NCBI GenBank assembly: GCA_022701365.1
Contig: JAKUHH010000379.1
Coordinates: 1 to 64,000 of the forward strand
Source: Mycocentrospora acerina
Lineage: Eukaryota; Ascomycota; Dothideomycetes; Pleosporales
Direction of reading: 5' to 3'
DNA length: 64,000 nucleotides
Numbering within the stretch: position 1 is the first letter of the stretch; each line of letters opens with the position of its first letter. The translations under genes and the position numbers were made by a program. The notes beneath the pieces were generated by a model. It saw only the letters and a list, made by a program, of their open reading frames with translations. It ran no database searches and was not told the DNA's origin. This document shows, one piece after another, positions 1-9,600 of this stretch.

Positions 1-52
1 CTAACCCTAACCCTAACCCTAACCCTAACCCTAACCCTAACCCTAACCCTAA
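1..52. repeat. Telomere repeat array
   Basis: Partial CTAA followed by eight exact CCCTAA units, which is the C-rich strand of the TTAGGG telomere used by filamentous ascomycetes. The array starts at base 1 and stops abruptly at AATTAAGAGA, so the window begins at a true chromosome end. Confidence 0.98.
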
Positions 53-1507
53 TTAAGAGAATAAGAATATTAGTGTAAAAGCATAAGAAAGAGCAATAGA
101 TAATTTATGCAATGCAGAAACTAAGTAATAGAATTTAACTAGAAAACAAAAATTAAAAGATCCTAAATCTAAAGTATTTATTAAAAATTAAAAAAAAAAA
201 ACCTTAAATATAACAAATATTTTTTAATAGAAAATGTTAATCTTCTAAATCTTAAGTACCTTTAAAATATCTAGCTTTAATATATCTCTTTAGATTAAAA
301 TTACTTTTTAAGGTCTTTAAAAGAAAATTTAAGAACTTGTTTTATCTTTAACTTTTTAGATTCTTTTTCTAGTAGTACTACTAAGATTCTAAAGTAAGAC
401 ATTAGTCCTTAATTATCTATAATTAAAGAAAACATTTTTATCTAATAAGAAACTAAGATCTTTAATTAGTTTCTTTAAGAATTATATTTTACTTACCTAA
501 AATATTCTCTTCTAATCTAATTAAAATATCAATATTCTTAGATAAAGTAGATATATCCTAAACAGGTTTAATTAGTTAACTATATAACACAAAGTTAAAT
601 AATGTAGAATTTAACTATTTAGTTTTTAATAATTTTTTAATTAGTTTAATTTTAAATTTAAGTTTTAATTTTATAAAAGAAGTTCTTTACTAAGTTCTCT
701 TCTTTCTATTATTAAACAAGAGAACCTAAATATATTCTCATTTTTAATCTAATTCCTAGATTTTTGTTCTTTTTTAAATAATATTTATTTTTTACTTTGC
801 TTTTTTTGATTTCTCTTAGCATTAGAATATCTGATTAATTTTGTCTTATTTAAAGTTTATATAGTTATTAAACTTAGAGCTATAGCATAAGAGCTTCTAT
901 ATCTATCATTTAGTAGACAAAATTTTTTTCTTTTTTTTTTACTTTAGTAATATACACAATAATTTTATAATTTTGCTATTTATGTTAGAAAATAGTGCTC
1001 TACTTATTAGTCTTGCCTATAAGAATTGCTTACAAGCCCTTTTTACAAGCTATATAAGCAACCTATGCTTACATAGCCTATTACAAAGAACCTATTACTA
1101 AACTAGCAGAAATCTAATTATTACTTAGCTGCTTCACATAAAATATATTTACTAAACTTGTATTATTTAATTAAGTACACCTAGTAATAAAAACTACTAA
1201 TCTCTTTTTTGCATTGTATATATTAGTTATTTAAACTTAAATAAATAGGAGAGTAAAGCATACATTTGATCACCTAAATTCTATAATTCTTATTCTATTT
1301 CTTACGATAATTCATAACTAAGCTAAACATTTCTTACTTTTAGAGTCTAAGCTGTATTAGAGTCTACTTAAGTACATAGTACAAGTATAATACACACTAA
1401 TCTCTTATTTTATCTTCAAAGTAGCATAATTTCTTATATTTTAATATTAAATCTTTAGGTAACTCTTCTTAAATTTAGCTTTACTAGCTTTGCTAGTATC
1501 TATAGGT
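53..1507. repeat. AT-rich, RIP-like subtelomeric block
   Basis: Almost pure A+T sequence with very few CpG and very many TpA steps and no reading frame of useful length. This is the composition left by repeat-induced point mutation of a subtelomeric repeat. I could not recognise the parent element; in other fungi this position often holds a RecQ-type helicase, but no helicase motif is readable here. Confidence 0.7.
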
Positions 1508-1731
1508 TGTAACAACGCAGGTTATAAGAGAGCTATCCGAATAGGGTCTGAAGTGTCTACTACAAGGCATATAGGAGTGCTAGGACTAGAGTATATACTA
1601 AAGATACTATTCTCTACACCTATAAATCTTGTACAAAAGGATACAGAAAAACTACTTCTGTAAAGGTCTATGACATGCACCCTTATCTACCTCCTTTTAG
1701 AGATTACTATCTAGGGTAGTTCGTATTAGGT
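1508..1731 (+). mobile_element. Diverged, 3'-truncated LTR, same family as the solo LTR at 38.9 kb
   Basis: Begins TGTAACAACGCAGGTTATAA and stays alignable to the complete solo LTR at 38866-39152 up to the shared CGTATTAGGT / CGAATTAGGT. Beyond that the similarity fades and the terminal GTTACA is missing. Several differences between the copies are C/T or G/A transitions, as RIP would leave. No target-site duplication can be tested because the 3' end is lost. Confidence 0.75.
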
Positions 1732-2667
1732 TTATATTATGATTTGACTATGGCCACTCTACCGACTGGCATTAAAATAGACAAGAAGAAAAATATTGCT
1801 GTTTTAAAAACTCTTATGTCTTTAGTCTATGCATGAATAGTGTGCAGTTAGTGGTTGGTTGTGCCTGAAGGGCACCTAACTCGGCCTTAGACAGCACTGA
1901 CTCCTATCTGTGGACGCACCAAGTACTCATAACAGAGTCTTACTACTAATTAATAGCAAGCGAGAGTTCTTGAAAGTAGCAACACAATCTTTTAGGGGCT
2001 TTTGCTAATAGTATATTCTTAACTTACGAGTGTAAGACAGCCTCAGTTTTAGCGCAAATTTTGAAATAGAATCATTTCTGAACGTCAGTATGTTATGTGT
2101 CTAATTGATAAAACAAGATTCATCTATCTTTATAATTGTCTCTGCTTCACGGTCAAGATCAATCAAGACATACATCAACAATTTCACAAAGTTTTATAGC
2201 ACTTGACCTACCGCCCTGGGATACGCTGCGCGTAATGTTGTTCGGTCTGAAAGGCCAGCTACCGAAATTACTATAGAACTTAGGCTAAAAGGATGTCGCG
2301 ATCGAGATATTTAGCTTGTATCTTAGTTAGTTCAAACGCGAGTCACTTTCTGCATTGATGTGCGTAAGTTTCGGGCCTTTCGGGATGTGGGGGCCAGCGA
2401 AGCTAAAAACGACAGTAGTGGAGCATAACTTTAGACGCTAACCCTTAAACGAGTCTCAAAATCTACATCCCGGTGCTAGCGTCGCCCACTCGGAATGTCT
2501 TTCGAGACGATTAATTGATCCTTTTTTTATATTGAAGTCTAAGTCTAATCTTAGCTCAGCAATTTAGTCTCTTTGCTTCGGCCGAGATCTTAGGTATGTA
2601 AAAAGACTACGGTGAAATAGATCTGCCTGGACACTTGTAATGACAACGAAGGAAGACGAACATGTAC

Positions 2668-2675
2668 TATATAAA
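2668..2675 (+). promoter_or_regulatory. TATA box of the EthD-like gene
   Basis: TATATAAA lies 75 bases before the ATG of the secreted EthD-like gene, a normal core-promoter distance for a fungal gene. The upstream stretch from about 1740 has ordinary composition and holds no other gene I can see. Confidence 0.5.
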
Positions 2676-2749
2676 CGATCTATCTTTGTGATACCCCTCT
2701 ACAGAGCAGTGTTCCAGGAATTGACATAAGTTTCAGTCAGCAATCAACC

Positions 2750-3688
2750 ATGTATCAAAGTCTCTTAACCCTAGTCCTCTGTACTGGGGCTCTAGCTGCC
2801 GCCCAGGATGTTTCACTCCCAACCTGGCCTAATTCTTTTCCTAAACAGCTCGCTGCTGTCCGTCGTCGTCAGGGCCTTTCTACTGCAGAATTTCTGTACC
2901 ATCATACTTTGGTCCATGGTCGCAAATCCTGGAATGCTCCAGATACTATCGACCAACCTCTCGCATATGTTCAAGATCATATTTTCGATTCAGCATATGG
3001 CATCAACACAACAGAAAACCAACCACAAGTTTCTTACTTTGGTCATAGCGATATGACAGAGCTGTACAGTCGTTCGGAAGAGGCCTTCTCTACGCCGCCA
3101 CCAAACAATTACACTGCGACAGTTATTGGTCCAGACGGAAATGCATTTAGCGACTTCTCTGCCTCTATCAACATGTATGGCTATGAAGCTTTTCAAGAAG
3201 TCAACAACACTTGTCCATCCTCTAATTCTTCTGAAATTTTCAATGCTTTCTATTGGGTTTTCGCCGACGCTCTCAACGCAAACAACTCATCTTTCGACAA
3301 CACGACTTTTGCGGACAACATCTCCAAGAATATGCTCAATTCATTTTCTTCTGGCGTAATTTATAACGCTAGTGTTCACACCTCAGTTCCTGGTCTTGAC
3401 TCTCGTGACTACTATGGCGGACATAACAACCCAACACTCAATGCGGTTCTCAAGTTTTGGCTTTGCGATGACAATCACGCAGTCACAGCTTTCAGAAATG
3501 TTCAGCTCGGTCTTATTGCATTGAACGAAGAGCTTGGAATCAATCTAGACAGGAGTTTCGTTATTTTTACTCGGGCTGTTCTTATCTATGATCGTTCCAC
3601 TGGCACACCATTTAATGATGAAAGGGCAACTCGCGCTATACTTGCAGATCGCTTCCGTGGCGATACTGCTGGGCCACCTGAATCGTAA
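2750..3688 (+). CDS. Secreted EthD-like domain protein
   Basis: Single-exon gene for 312 residues. Residues 1-18 form a signal peptide (hydrophobic core ending ALAAAQ). The segment from about residue 31 (FPKQLAAVRRRQGLSTAEF) through YHHTLVHGR resembles the start of EthD/dimeric alpha-beta barrel domains, where a basic, aromatic strand is followed by a helix with a 'F..YH...H' pattern. The middle and C-terminal parts carry many N-x-S/T glycosylation sites, which fits secretion. EthD was first described in ethyl tert-butyl ether breakdown, and fungal relatives act in polyketide and aromatic metabolism, but no substrate can be inferred here. The gene stands alone between two RIP-like blocks and keeps normal codon use, so it looks functional. 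The domain call is moderately sure. Confidence 0.8.
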   Translation: MYQSLLTLVLCTGALAAAQDVSLPTWPNSFPKQLAAVRRRQGLSTAEFLYHHTLVHGRKSWNAPDTIDQPLAYVQDHIFDSAYGINTTENQPQVSYFGHSDMTELYSRSEEAFSTPPPNNYTATVIGPDGNAFSDFSASINMYGYEAFQEVNNTCPSSNSSEIFNAFYWVFADALNANNSSFDNTTFADNISKNMLNSFSSGVIYNASVHTSVPGLDSRDYYGGHNNPTLNAVLKFWLCDDNHAVTAFRNVQLGLIALNEELGINLDRSFVIFTRAVLIYDRSTGTPFNDERATRAILADRFRGDTAGPPES

Positions 3689-4074
3689 GGTTCAGAGTAG
3701 GAAATAGTTAGTACATAATATTTCATGACTTCATCATGAAATAAACCCACAGAACATAACTTCGATTATCCCTTGTAAAAATACGTTCTGACATTGAGAG
3801 AACAAGCATAAAGCTGTGATGGAACATAAAGCTTAGGTTTTGACACTAATTTTTTTAAATTGAAATATACTTAACCTTTTCTTAGCATATATTGGGATCA
3901 TAAATTGCAAGCAGACTGGTTTAAAATGAAACATGTTAAATAAAAATTAGATTACTAATGCCTTAAAGTTTATGTAGCATGAACTTTTCTAAAGATGTTA
4001 TTTGTTTTCTTTTATTTATATTTGAATTAATTAATCTAATTATCTGGTCTTTATCTAAACTGCCTGAGCAGAGG

Positions 4075-4162
4075 TCAGTCTATAAGGCGCTGTTTTTCCT
4101 CCTTAGACTAAGGTCTCTTTGTTAGAGTTTCTAAAGCCTAGTAAAACAGTAGTAGTGCTCTT
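4075..4162. repeat. Dispersed repeat, inverted copy at 39427-39515
   Basis: The segment around GGCGCTGTTTTTCCTCCTTA ... AACAGTAGTAGTGCTCTT matches, as reverse complement, the sequence at 39427-39515 (GAGCACTACTACTGTTTTAT ... GGAAAAACAGCGCCTTA). Differences are mostly transitions plus small indels. The similarity ends just before the inverted-repeat arm at 4173. Confidence 0.75.
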
Positions 4163-4172
4163 TCTATGACGT

Positions 4173-4228
4173 AGTTTACAAGCAAGTAAGCAGTATAAGC
4201 AAGTAAGCTACCCTACTAACTTTGCGCA
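4173..4228 (+). repeat. Left arm of a 56-bp inverted repeat
   Basis: AGTTTACAAGCAAGTAAGC ... CTACTAACTTTGCGCA. Its reverse complement recurs at 6113-6168 with only a handful of mismatches and identical length. Such arms are what terminal inverted repeats of a class II transposon look like; internal AAGCAAGT direct repeats are typical of subterminal transposase sites. Confidence 0.7.
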
Positions 4229-4770
4229 GCTCTACACTTAAATTAATTATAACTCTGCTAACTCTTTCTTTACACACCTATTCTAAGGCTAATCTAAATC
4301 TTGCTTTATAAACTCTTAATATAAATTTAATCTAGACTAAGTGATATACTGCAAGGATGTTTATAGTCTCTTAAGTACTACTCTACTACTAGCATTCTAG
4401 TAGACCTACTTAATATAATTACTAGCCTAACTTAAAACAGCTTACATGTTTAAAATAGCAGTTAATAGTTAGGTATATACTTAACTTTAACTAATATAGA
4501 TTTGCGCATATAAACACAACTGTATAATATAGCTAATAATATTCTAGCTATGCACAGCGCTATTTAGGTTAGTATCTACTAGCTGTATAACTTTATTAAG
4601 TATATAGATAGTGTTATATATATATTATTTAAGCATATAAGAACTATTATTTCTATTAAATAATCTAGCTTTAATTAAGAGATAGTTTAAGCTTCTTAAG
4701 GAAATAAAGGCTAAGTTTTGTATCAATATTGTAAAAAGTATCTACTTAAGTAATTATTAGTAATTAATAC

Positions 4771-4878
4771 TAATTACTAGAATTAACACTGCTAGCTTAT
4801 AAGTTTTGCTATTCTATAGCTTTAATTACTAGAATTAACACTGCTAGCTTATAAGTTTTGCTATTCTATAGCTTTAAT
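4771..4878. repeat. 52-bp tandem duplication, about two copies
   Basis: Unit starting TAATTACTAGAATTAACACT is present twice back to back with no difference I can see. Perfect identity inside an otherwise mutated block suggests the duplication happened after the RIP-like mutation. Confidence 0.9.
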
Positions 4879-5298
4879 AACTAGTATAACTTATATGACT
4901 AGTATAAAGAGGCAAAAGTCTAATTAATCTAGGCAATTATAGGTTTAAATAATAGCTAAATAAATTATAATCTCAGAAAAATTAGTTACAGCACTATCAA
5001 AGTTAAATAAATCATTATATTATTAGTATATATTACTTACTCTTTTTTTAATAACTATAATAGCTATTGCTTACTTAAGTTTTAAAAGCTTTACATAGAA
5101 ATCTTTTTTTAGACTATATACTACTTAACTTATATTACTTACTATAACTTCTTGACATTAGCTACTTCTTAGTAATAAAGCATTTGTCTAGATATAAAGT
5201 TAAAAGCTTAATATTCTACTATTTTAACTTTATTAAAAAGTCTAGTATCTTAGTAGCTTTAAAGCTATATTTAATAGATTATTATATTATTTAATATT

Positions 5299-5493
5299 TG
5301 TAATGGTCAGGCGCCCTGCCCTTGCTATTGATACTACGCAATAACCCCACTTATACCAAAAGGTAAGCACAAGAATACTTAAGCAAGTATTCTATGTGTA
5401 GTATAATATATATAGTGCTAGATCTAGACTTTGCCGACTAGATGCTATAAGCGAGGTAAGCCACGTTGACTGTGCACGTGCTTAGTCGTTACA
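5299..5493 (+). mobile_element. Putative solo LTR with near-perfect 5-bp target-site duplication
   Basis: 195-bp segment bounded by TGTAAT and GTTACA, so it has TG...CA ends. It is flanked by ATATT (5294-5298) on the left and ATACT (5494-5498) on the right, which differ by one C/T transition. This is the structure left by recombination between the two LTRs of a retrotransposon. It is less AT-rich than its surroundings, so it may be younger. Confidence 0.65.
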
Positions 5494-6112
5494 ATACTGA
5501 TGTTGCTTTTTAAGTTATAAAATATTTTCTTTTCTAGCAAAATACTATTCTTTTAAAGCTTAATTTGCAGTTTTATATTTATATATTTTTTAGTTGCTTT
5601 TATATAGGCTCTTTAAAAAGTTTAAAAAATAAGTAGTATTAAAGTATAAAAGCTAATTAATATTAATTTACATTTATTTTTAGCTTTAATAGAGTTTTTT
5701 ACTAGCCTTAATTAAAAAGATAGTTTAACAGCTAAAAAAGTAAGCTACAGGTATAATATTCTCTACTAAGCTAATATATAATTAAATTACCTACTTTAAA
5801 AAAGCTAACAAGGCAGTATTAGAGCACAAATATTATAGAAAAAAGTATAAATAGAAGTAAATATTATTAATAAAAAGAGTTAAAGAAGATAAAGTTACTT
5901 AATAATAAACTAATTAGTAAATTACTTATAAAGAGTATTAAGGAGGATAGCATTTTCACTGCAGCTGTAAGGTTCTTGCGCGCTATTTAAGGTGTAAAGA
6001 GACTAGCTATACCTTACGTCTTAATAAAAGAATACCTAGAGAACTACTTAATCTACTCTATAATTATTTATAAATTATATCACTCTATTGTTATTGTACA
6101 CATATAAACAGG

Positions 6113-6168
6113 TGCGCAAAGTTAGTAGCGTAGTTTACTTGCTTCTATAGCTTGCTTGCTTGTAAACT
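6113..6168 (-). repeat. Right arm of the 56-bp inverted repeat
   Basis: Reverse complement of the arm at 4173-4228 (TGCGCAAAGTTAGTAG ... GTAAACT). The 1.9 kb between the arms is TpA-rich with no surviving transposase frame. Flanking target duplications could not be identified with confidence. Confidence 0.7.
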
Positions 6169-6330
6169 TGGTTATTGCAATATTAAATTAAGAGATTTTA
6201 TATAGATAATGAATAGAATAATAGACCCTTAGGTTAATACTTTTACACTAAGTTACCACTTTGCGACTACATTCTCTTTCTTTTATGAAATATTAATTAA
6301 AGCTTTTAACTTTATTTTAGAGTTACATTG

Positions 6331-6434
6331 TGTCATCTTGCATGTGTGCAAGCACATGAGCACTCAACTCCGATATAGTCTCCGAGTCCTATACTCCTAA
6401 TAATACAACAAGTTCCTCCTGATTGTTCACTCAC
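6331..6434 (+). repeat. Dispersed repeat R2, uninterrupted copy
   Basis: TGTCAT...GCAAGCACATGAGCACTC...GATATAGTCTCCGAGTC...ACAACAAGTTCCTCCTGA. The same series of blocks is present at 38792-39186, where a solo LTR is inserted, and in a more diverged form at 16993-17506, where a hAT-like element is inserted. This copy therefore serves as the empty-site reference. It may itself be part of an LTR, but I could not define its ends. Confidence 0.75.
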
Positions 6435-6536
6435 AATCTACGTAAATGTTCCAACTCGATTATCAAACTATAATCGTCGACCGTGCTCACCCTCAATCTT
6501 GTTCTTAGTTGGCAGAGTCTTAATTGTAAGCTCCTT

Positions 6537-8343
6537 TTATCCTATAGACTGCTCGAGGCCTTGATATCTCCATCTCGAAATATATGACGCAAAACTACCA
6601 TTTCCACCATTGCTTGTTGCGTAAACACCAACTAGGGAGCCTTATATAGAGCAATGAAAAAATTAGCTTGATATTTAAAGCACAGGGGTGAAAATGAATT
6701 GCAAACTTACCTGTAAATGGGCCAACTCCCCCGCTCACAATAGTAGCCGGTGCGATTCCAAGTATTTGCATATTGCTAAAGGAACCGCTAGGCGCAGCTA
6801 GAAAGATGTAGTGTGTCTCGTTCTGAGCTCGAATGACTAATCGAATGGGACCTTTGAGCCACGAATATGGAACTTTTCGGAGAATCGGTTCAGGAATGTC
6901 TTTTTCGTCGCTTCCAAGCCCAGAAACAAGAAATCTAAAATGCGGCGTGAGAGTGGAATTGACAGTTGGATCTGTAACAGAACTATCAGGAAGCAGGACA
7001 ATTCCAAGATTGATATTCTGAACTTGATTCAAGAAAACTGTTACTCCAACCTCCTCATTTAAGACTGTTGGCGTAAATGATACATCTACACTGTAATGAA
7101 AAAACGTATCAGTCTGAAGGCGCATAATGAGTGTGTAGTTGGCAACATCATAGCCAGCAGTATAGTTCTTATAACCAGATGTTATGCTTGAGGATGATGA
7201 GATCAGTCGAAGAGTTCTAGGATGACCAGGTGGCGAAATAGTATATGAATTTTCTTCTGGCCAGCGCCAAAAGCCGAAATGACGTGGAATTGACGAGCCA
7301 GGCTCGAAATCAACGATATCAGAGTCACCAACGAATTGATTGTCGCCTGGAATATCTCTAGAAGGAGGCAAATACCAACCCATTTGACAACCACGAACAG
7401 GTGAAATAACCGGCCAATCTCCCTCACCCCAAGTAACAGGAGTAAGGACCATCTCACGACCCATTGGATATGTCCGACCTTCAGGTCCTGAACGCCAGGC
7501 CAGTGCTGACGACCACCATTGGCCTCTTTGGTCTTGAAACAAATCGGCGTGACCAACATTTTGAAAGTACTCTAAGGTCTTTGTGTTTGTGAGGATTGGA
7601 TTTCTTTCGTAACCCTGATATGGTCCTGAGATGTTGGTCGATCTTGCAATCACAACAGAATGATTTAGTCCGGAACCACCCTCTGCGGTCAGAAGATAGT
7701 AGTATCCATCTTTTCTGTATAGGTGTGGTCCTTCGAGGAAAATGCCTGTCGTGCCATTCCAGATTGATCGTGGTGTGCTGAAAATACCTGTTACCAGGTC
7801 AACAGTTTGAAGAAATGTGCCAGCGGTAGCAACATATGCCACACCATCTTCGTCCCAAAAGAGATCTGGGTCGATGTATTCAGTGTCATATCGAATAGGA
7901 TCACTCCAGGCTTGGTCGCTATAAGGATCGTTTGACTTGAATATCAACCCACAATTTTTCCCTTTTTCGAGGAGATTGTTCCTATAGATTATTATAATGT
8001 AGAATGTGTTCTGATGATACCGAATCGTGGCAGCCCAGATACCATCAGTCTGAGCAAGGGATTGATCAAACCCGAAGTATTGACTTTTCCGTGACAAGGC
8101 ATGACTAGCTAATTTCCAATTTGTAAGATCTTTGCTGGCATGAATTGGAAGCCCCGGGGTTAAAAGAAAAGTTGATGTGGTGCAAAATGTTGTGTTCTCT
8201 CTATCGCTAACAAACACGCAGCTAGGATCGCTGTGCCAACCAGGTATAGCGGGATTGTAGCGTGTCTGATTATTTGTGGCTAAAATCAGTGCTATGTTGA
8301 CTATAGCCACTATTGTAAAAAGAGATTTCAAGGATGATACCAT
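6537..8343 (-). CDS. Secreted GH43 glycoside hydrolase (beta-xylosidase/arabinosidase type)
   Basis: Two exons (8343-6711 and 6640-6537) give 578 residues after a 70-nt intron with GTAAGT donor. Splicing restores GPFTGSLVGVYATSNGG..., the expected end of the C-terminal beta-sandwich, whereas reading through the intron gives an unrelated tail. Residues 1-22 are a signal peptide. The five-bladed propeller shows the three GH43 acids: D39 in GWHSDPSC (base), D158 in YIDPDLFWDEDG (pKa modulator) and E204 in FLEGPHLYRKDGYYYL (acid). The C-terminal domain is the large GH43_C2-type sandwich common in fungal beta-xylosidases. The role is hydrolysis of xylosyl or arabinosyl side chains of plant hemicellulose outside the cell; the exact sugar is not decidable. 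The gene appears intact although it abuts the repeat block. Confidence 0.93.
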
Positions 8344-9600
8344 ATTGATGATGACGATGGAAAGATTACAATACTTGAGCCAGTGGGATAATCGACTTTA
8401 CATATCTGCTTGCCAAGATGCTTAGTGGGCTAAGAACTTCACGTGCATGTGAACGGACCTACGATGACACCCAGTATATGATGACTAGAGCAGGAACGTG
8501 CTGTCGCCGATTTTCTCCATTACAAGTTTTAAGTTCGGTAGCAGTGATGTAAGAGGTTAAAGAGAAGGTTGAGCAGATTCCTGAAGGTGACAACAGAAGC
8601 AGTGGGACACACCGACTCGCCTCCAATGGTGGCCGGCGTCAATACGAGCATGAGCCACTGAGCTCTATACCCTTCGCATGATCGGATATACGTTTGGTCA
8701 GAGAACTGTTACTAACATTTATGATTCATCTACAGACGCAGGCTTCGACAAATCCAGTGAGGGCCTTAGCTCAGTAGCTATGAGTGATGGAGAAGTATTT
8801 ACTAATGACAACACTGAGCAGTAAAAATGCAAAAGACTCCACAATATTTTCCGATTCATGTGAAAAAGCCGAAATTAGTAATGGCATATTGATGATAGTC
8901 TTAACATAGGTCTCGGAAATGATGGGTCATTTATATGTATCTATATCTCTATTTCCAAAGAGGAGGCTCTTGGGATAGCTGGATAACTCTGAAAGCTGAG
9001 TTATATTTACGTGTACCGTGAGAATTTCCTGAGGCCATGGGGACATCTCTTCAAAATCTAATGTACTTCGTTCAAGATCCTGTTTGACACTACAGCGATA
9101 ACGGTAGTAAAGTGATTAGGGTGGAATCTCTTCACTAAGACCTTAATTTTCCGTAGTGCAACTATATTGACGATCCGGTCCTGTAGACTCCTGTCTTTGA
9201 GATGTTCTTTCAGGTTAAGGGTATCATTGGCGAACACATATCGTTCATCCACGCTAAGGTATGACTAAATCGCTAGACACACTAGCATATTACGAGATAC
9301 GAAATACGAATTACGAACTACGAGAAACTCTTCACTAGACAATTTGTAATCTTACACTACTGGGGTAAACGGACCGCATATTTTAATCGCGCTGTTTCAT
9401 TCATATGTTAAAACTAAATCCTGTTTTCCACTAATAATCATTAGGGAAGAGATAATTGAGTCTAGCATGCATTGTGTGACGTATAGACCGACCCATCTCC
9501 CCTCGCACTTCATTGGATTGCGTCAAGAACGAAAAAGCTCACTTCCTCTCTGCCACCGCATTCGAGCCAAATCTATTTCACACACCCAGCTGCACTATAT
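8344..9600. other. Intergenic, 1.25 kb, possible gene remnant
   Basis: No convincing gene. At about 8560-8823 a short coding-like stretch is followed by an intron-like TTACTAAC...CTACAG and a second open stretch (DAGFDKSSEGLSSVAMS..., ending in TAA at 8823), which might be the decayed end of a gene. At 9291-9325 the 7-mer TACGANN repeats five times. The rest shows nothing I can name. Confidence 0.35.
9291..9325. repeat. Five tandem copies of a 7-bp motif (TACGANN)
   Basis: TACGAGA TACGAAA TACGAAT TACGAAC TACGAGA in direct succession, about 280 bases before the glucosyltransferase start codon. Confidence 0.85.

Larger units (their letters stand above)
3840..6330. repeat. AT-rich repeat graveyard
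   Basis: About 2.5 kb of TpA-rich, CpG-poor sequence without genes. It contains a solo LTR (5299-5493), a 56-bp inverted repeat pair (4173-4228 and 6113-6168), a 52-bp tandem duplication (4771-4878) and a segment repeated in inverted orientation at 39.4 kb. Best read as nested, RIP-degraded transposons. Confidence 0.75.

Noticed and set aside
6331..6434. R2 as a complete solo LTR
   Set aside because: It has TGT... and ...ACA-like ends, but no target duplication fits, so only a dispersed repeat is claimed.
6595..6710. Alternative C-terminus of the GH43 protein ending in WCLRNKQWWKW
   Set aside because: This is read-through of a clear GTAAGT...AG intron; splicing restores the family's normal end.
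9310..9325. Short direct repeats as a possible CRISPR array
   Set aside because: Units are 7 bp without spacers; this is a eukaryotic chromosome.
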